A stretch of DNA of 64,000 nt, from positions 24,437 through 88,436 of the forward strand of contig CACXMA010000015.1 in the NCBI GenBank assembly GCA_902768665.1. Direction: 5' to 3'. This document shows positions 63,407-64,000 of this stretch, piece after piece. Under the pieces are notes generated by a model. It did no database searches. It had not been told where the DNA came from and saw only the letters and a program-made list of their open reading frames with translations. The position numbers were made by a program, and so were the translations under genes. Source of the stretch: an uncultured Bacteroidia bacterium. Its GTDB lineage: Bacteria > Bacteroidota > Bacteroidia > Bacteroidales > UBA932. Position 1 is the first letter of the stretch. Each line of letters starts with the position of its first letter.

Positions 63407-63937
63407 TTAGTTCTTCGATGGCTCCCGCCCAATCTCTCTTAGACGGGCATCCCTTGCTGCGACTAAGGCCTTCACTTTTTTTAACAGTGCATTCTCTACA
63501 CGCAGTTCTTCCAGCTCACGTTTCAAACGCTGGTTCTCTTCCAGCGCATCAAGAAGTGCCGAATGCTCTCGTCTTTGTTCTTTCATATCTTCTATGCTGC
63601 AATAATGAGACACCGACAATATACCATATCCATTCTTTCTGACAAGTTTTATCCAATTGCAGAGTGACGAACGTGATACGTTGTACTTGATTGATATATC
63701 TGTTAAAGATACACCTTTTTCAAGATGTTCGGAAACAATTTCTTGTTTTATCTCCGGAGCATATGTGGTACTGGACTTATCTCGCAGAAGATATTCCTTC
63801 CCAAACAGCCTGTATAGCTGCTGGAGACGAGAGACTGTGGTTATACATACTCCGACATTCCTGGAGGTCTCGGAGACACCGACCCCGTTCTCAAATAGTT
63901 CGAGAATTTGACGCCTTTTTTCAAATTTTTTCTTCAT
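63407..63937 (-). CDS. IS3-family OrfA (helix-turn-helix protein)
   Basis: 176 residues with two helix-turn-helix units, residues about 1-50 (RRQILELFENGVGVSETSRNVGV) and about 60-105 (KQEIVSEHLEKGVSLTDISIKYNVS). A leucine-rich coiled coil follows (about 130-160, LEENQRLKRELEELRVENALLKK). It recognises the IS ends and gives the N-terminal half of the frameshifted transposase. Intact. Confidence 0.92.
   Translation of the reverse strand: MKKKFEKRRQILELFENGVGVSETSRNVGVCITTVSRLQQLYRLFGKEYLLRDKSSTTYAPEIKQEIVSEHLEKGVSLTDISIKYNVSRSSLCNWIKLVRKNGYGILSVSHYCSIEDMKEQRREHSALLDALEENQRLKRELEELRVENALLKKVKALVAARDARLREIGREPSKN
63476..63482 (-). other. A7 slippery site for -1 frameshifting between orfA and orfB
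   Basis: Seven A residues (minus strand) are read as TTA AAA AAA GTG in orfA. A -1 slip continues without stop into the orfB frame (KKSEGLSRSK... to EELRLEGYP), upstream of the orfB ATG. This is the standard IS3-family arrangement. Confidence 0.75.
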
Positions 63938-64000
63938 GTTGGACTCCTTGTTGTGTCCAACTTTTTGGGGTCACATCACTTGGCGCCGCGAAAAGGGGGT

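Larger units (their letters stand above)
62394..63973 (-). mobile_element. IS3-family insertion sequence (IS150-like group)
   Basis: Imperfect terminal inverted repeats TGAACCCCGAAAGTTGGAC (from 62394) and, inverted at the right end (to 63973), TGACCCCAAAAAGTTGGAC flank two minus-strand frames. The stretch 62420-62579, between the left end and orfB, is non-coding and holds a GC-rich hairpin (AGCCCCGCCCGTAGAGACGGGGC). The element lies 30 bases from the IS1182-family element. The 27 bases after it to the window end show nothing recognisable. Confidence 0.85.

Overview
This 64 kb window is a chromosomal segment of a fairly GC-rich member of the Bacteroidales. I cannot place it to genus. Supporting signs are Bacteroidetes-type promoters (TAnnTTTG at about -7, TTTG/TTG about 19-21 bases upstream), a tmRNA tag ending NNNYALAA, Mfa/FimA-type fimbrial lipoproteins, a UpxY-type NusG paralogue, golvesin-domain and DUF4293/DUF4332 proteins, and pyruvate and indolepyruvate ferredoxin oxidoreductases that fit an obligate anaerobe. 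Genes are tightly packed: five convergent pairs overlap at their 3' ends.

Layout. 1-0.8 kb: start of a mannose-1-phosphate guanylyltransferase gene, then divergent ssrA. 0.9-6.8 kb: four-gene fimbrial lipoprotein operon behind an array of ~20-bp direct repeats. 6.8-10.6 kb: dnaK, an RluA-type pseudouridine synthase and a membrane-embedded AraC-type regulator preceded by the same repeats. 10.6-16.2 kb (minus): SPOR lipoprotein, M28-like/TonB_C fusion, leuS, yitT. 16.3-23 kb (minus): phoH, capA-like, TPR, gyrA, DUF4293. 23-26.4 kb (plus): nucleoside phosphorylase, clpA. 26.4-34.5 kb (minus): a secreted protein, glycerate kinase, upxY-like, then GNAT-prfA-queF-fabH-fabF-fabZ. 34.6-38.7 kb: single-chain MmeI/type IIL-like restriction-modification gene, rhuM and a PspC gene, with a 74-bp duplication flanking rhuM. 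38.7-39.1 kb: gene-free, full of palindromes. 39.2-44.9 kb: DUF4332, a small HTH gene behind a third copy of the direct repeats, MBL hydrolase, TPR, M28 and a GT-like gene. 45-51 kb: MsbA-like ABC transporter, VanZ-like, golvesin/amidase-like, cutC. 51.1-56 kb: iorA-iorB-aminotransferase-CoA transferase operon, terminator, tRNA-Arg. 56.2-60.6 kb: fabD and a pyruvate:ferredoxin oxidoreductase gene with a 3' frameshift. 60.6-64 kb: an IS1182-family and an IS3-family element.

How genes may work together. The most interesting signal is a direct-repeat family (core TAAGAAACAGACAAAA, ~20-21 bp period) found only at three places, each time pointing at the next gene: the fimbrial operon, the membrane AraC-type regulator and a small HTH gene. 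The period fits AraC-family half-sites, so a surface-structure regulon with autoregulation is a reasonable hypothesis. The ior operon encodes a plausible complete route from aromatic amino acids through aryl pyruvates and arylacetyl-CoA to free aryl acetates, conserving the thioester as acetyl-CoA. The restriction locus looks mosaic: an AT-rich target-recognition half in a GC-rich gene, and a rhuM insertion that duplicated the gene's tail. Both M28-like proteins have lost canonical catalytic or metal-ligand residues, one nearly all of them.
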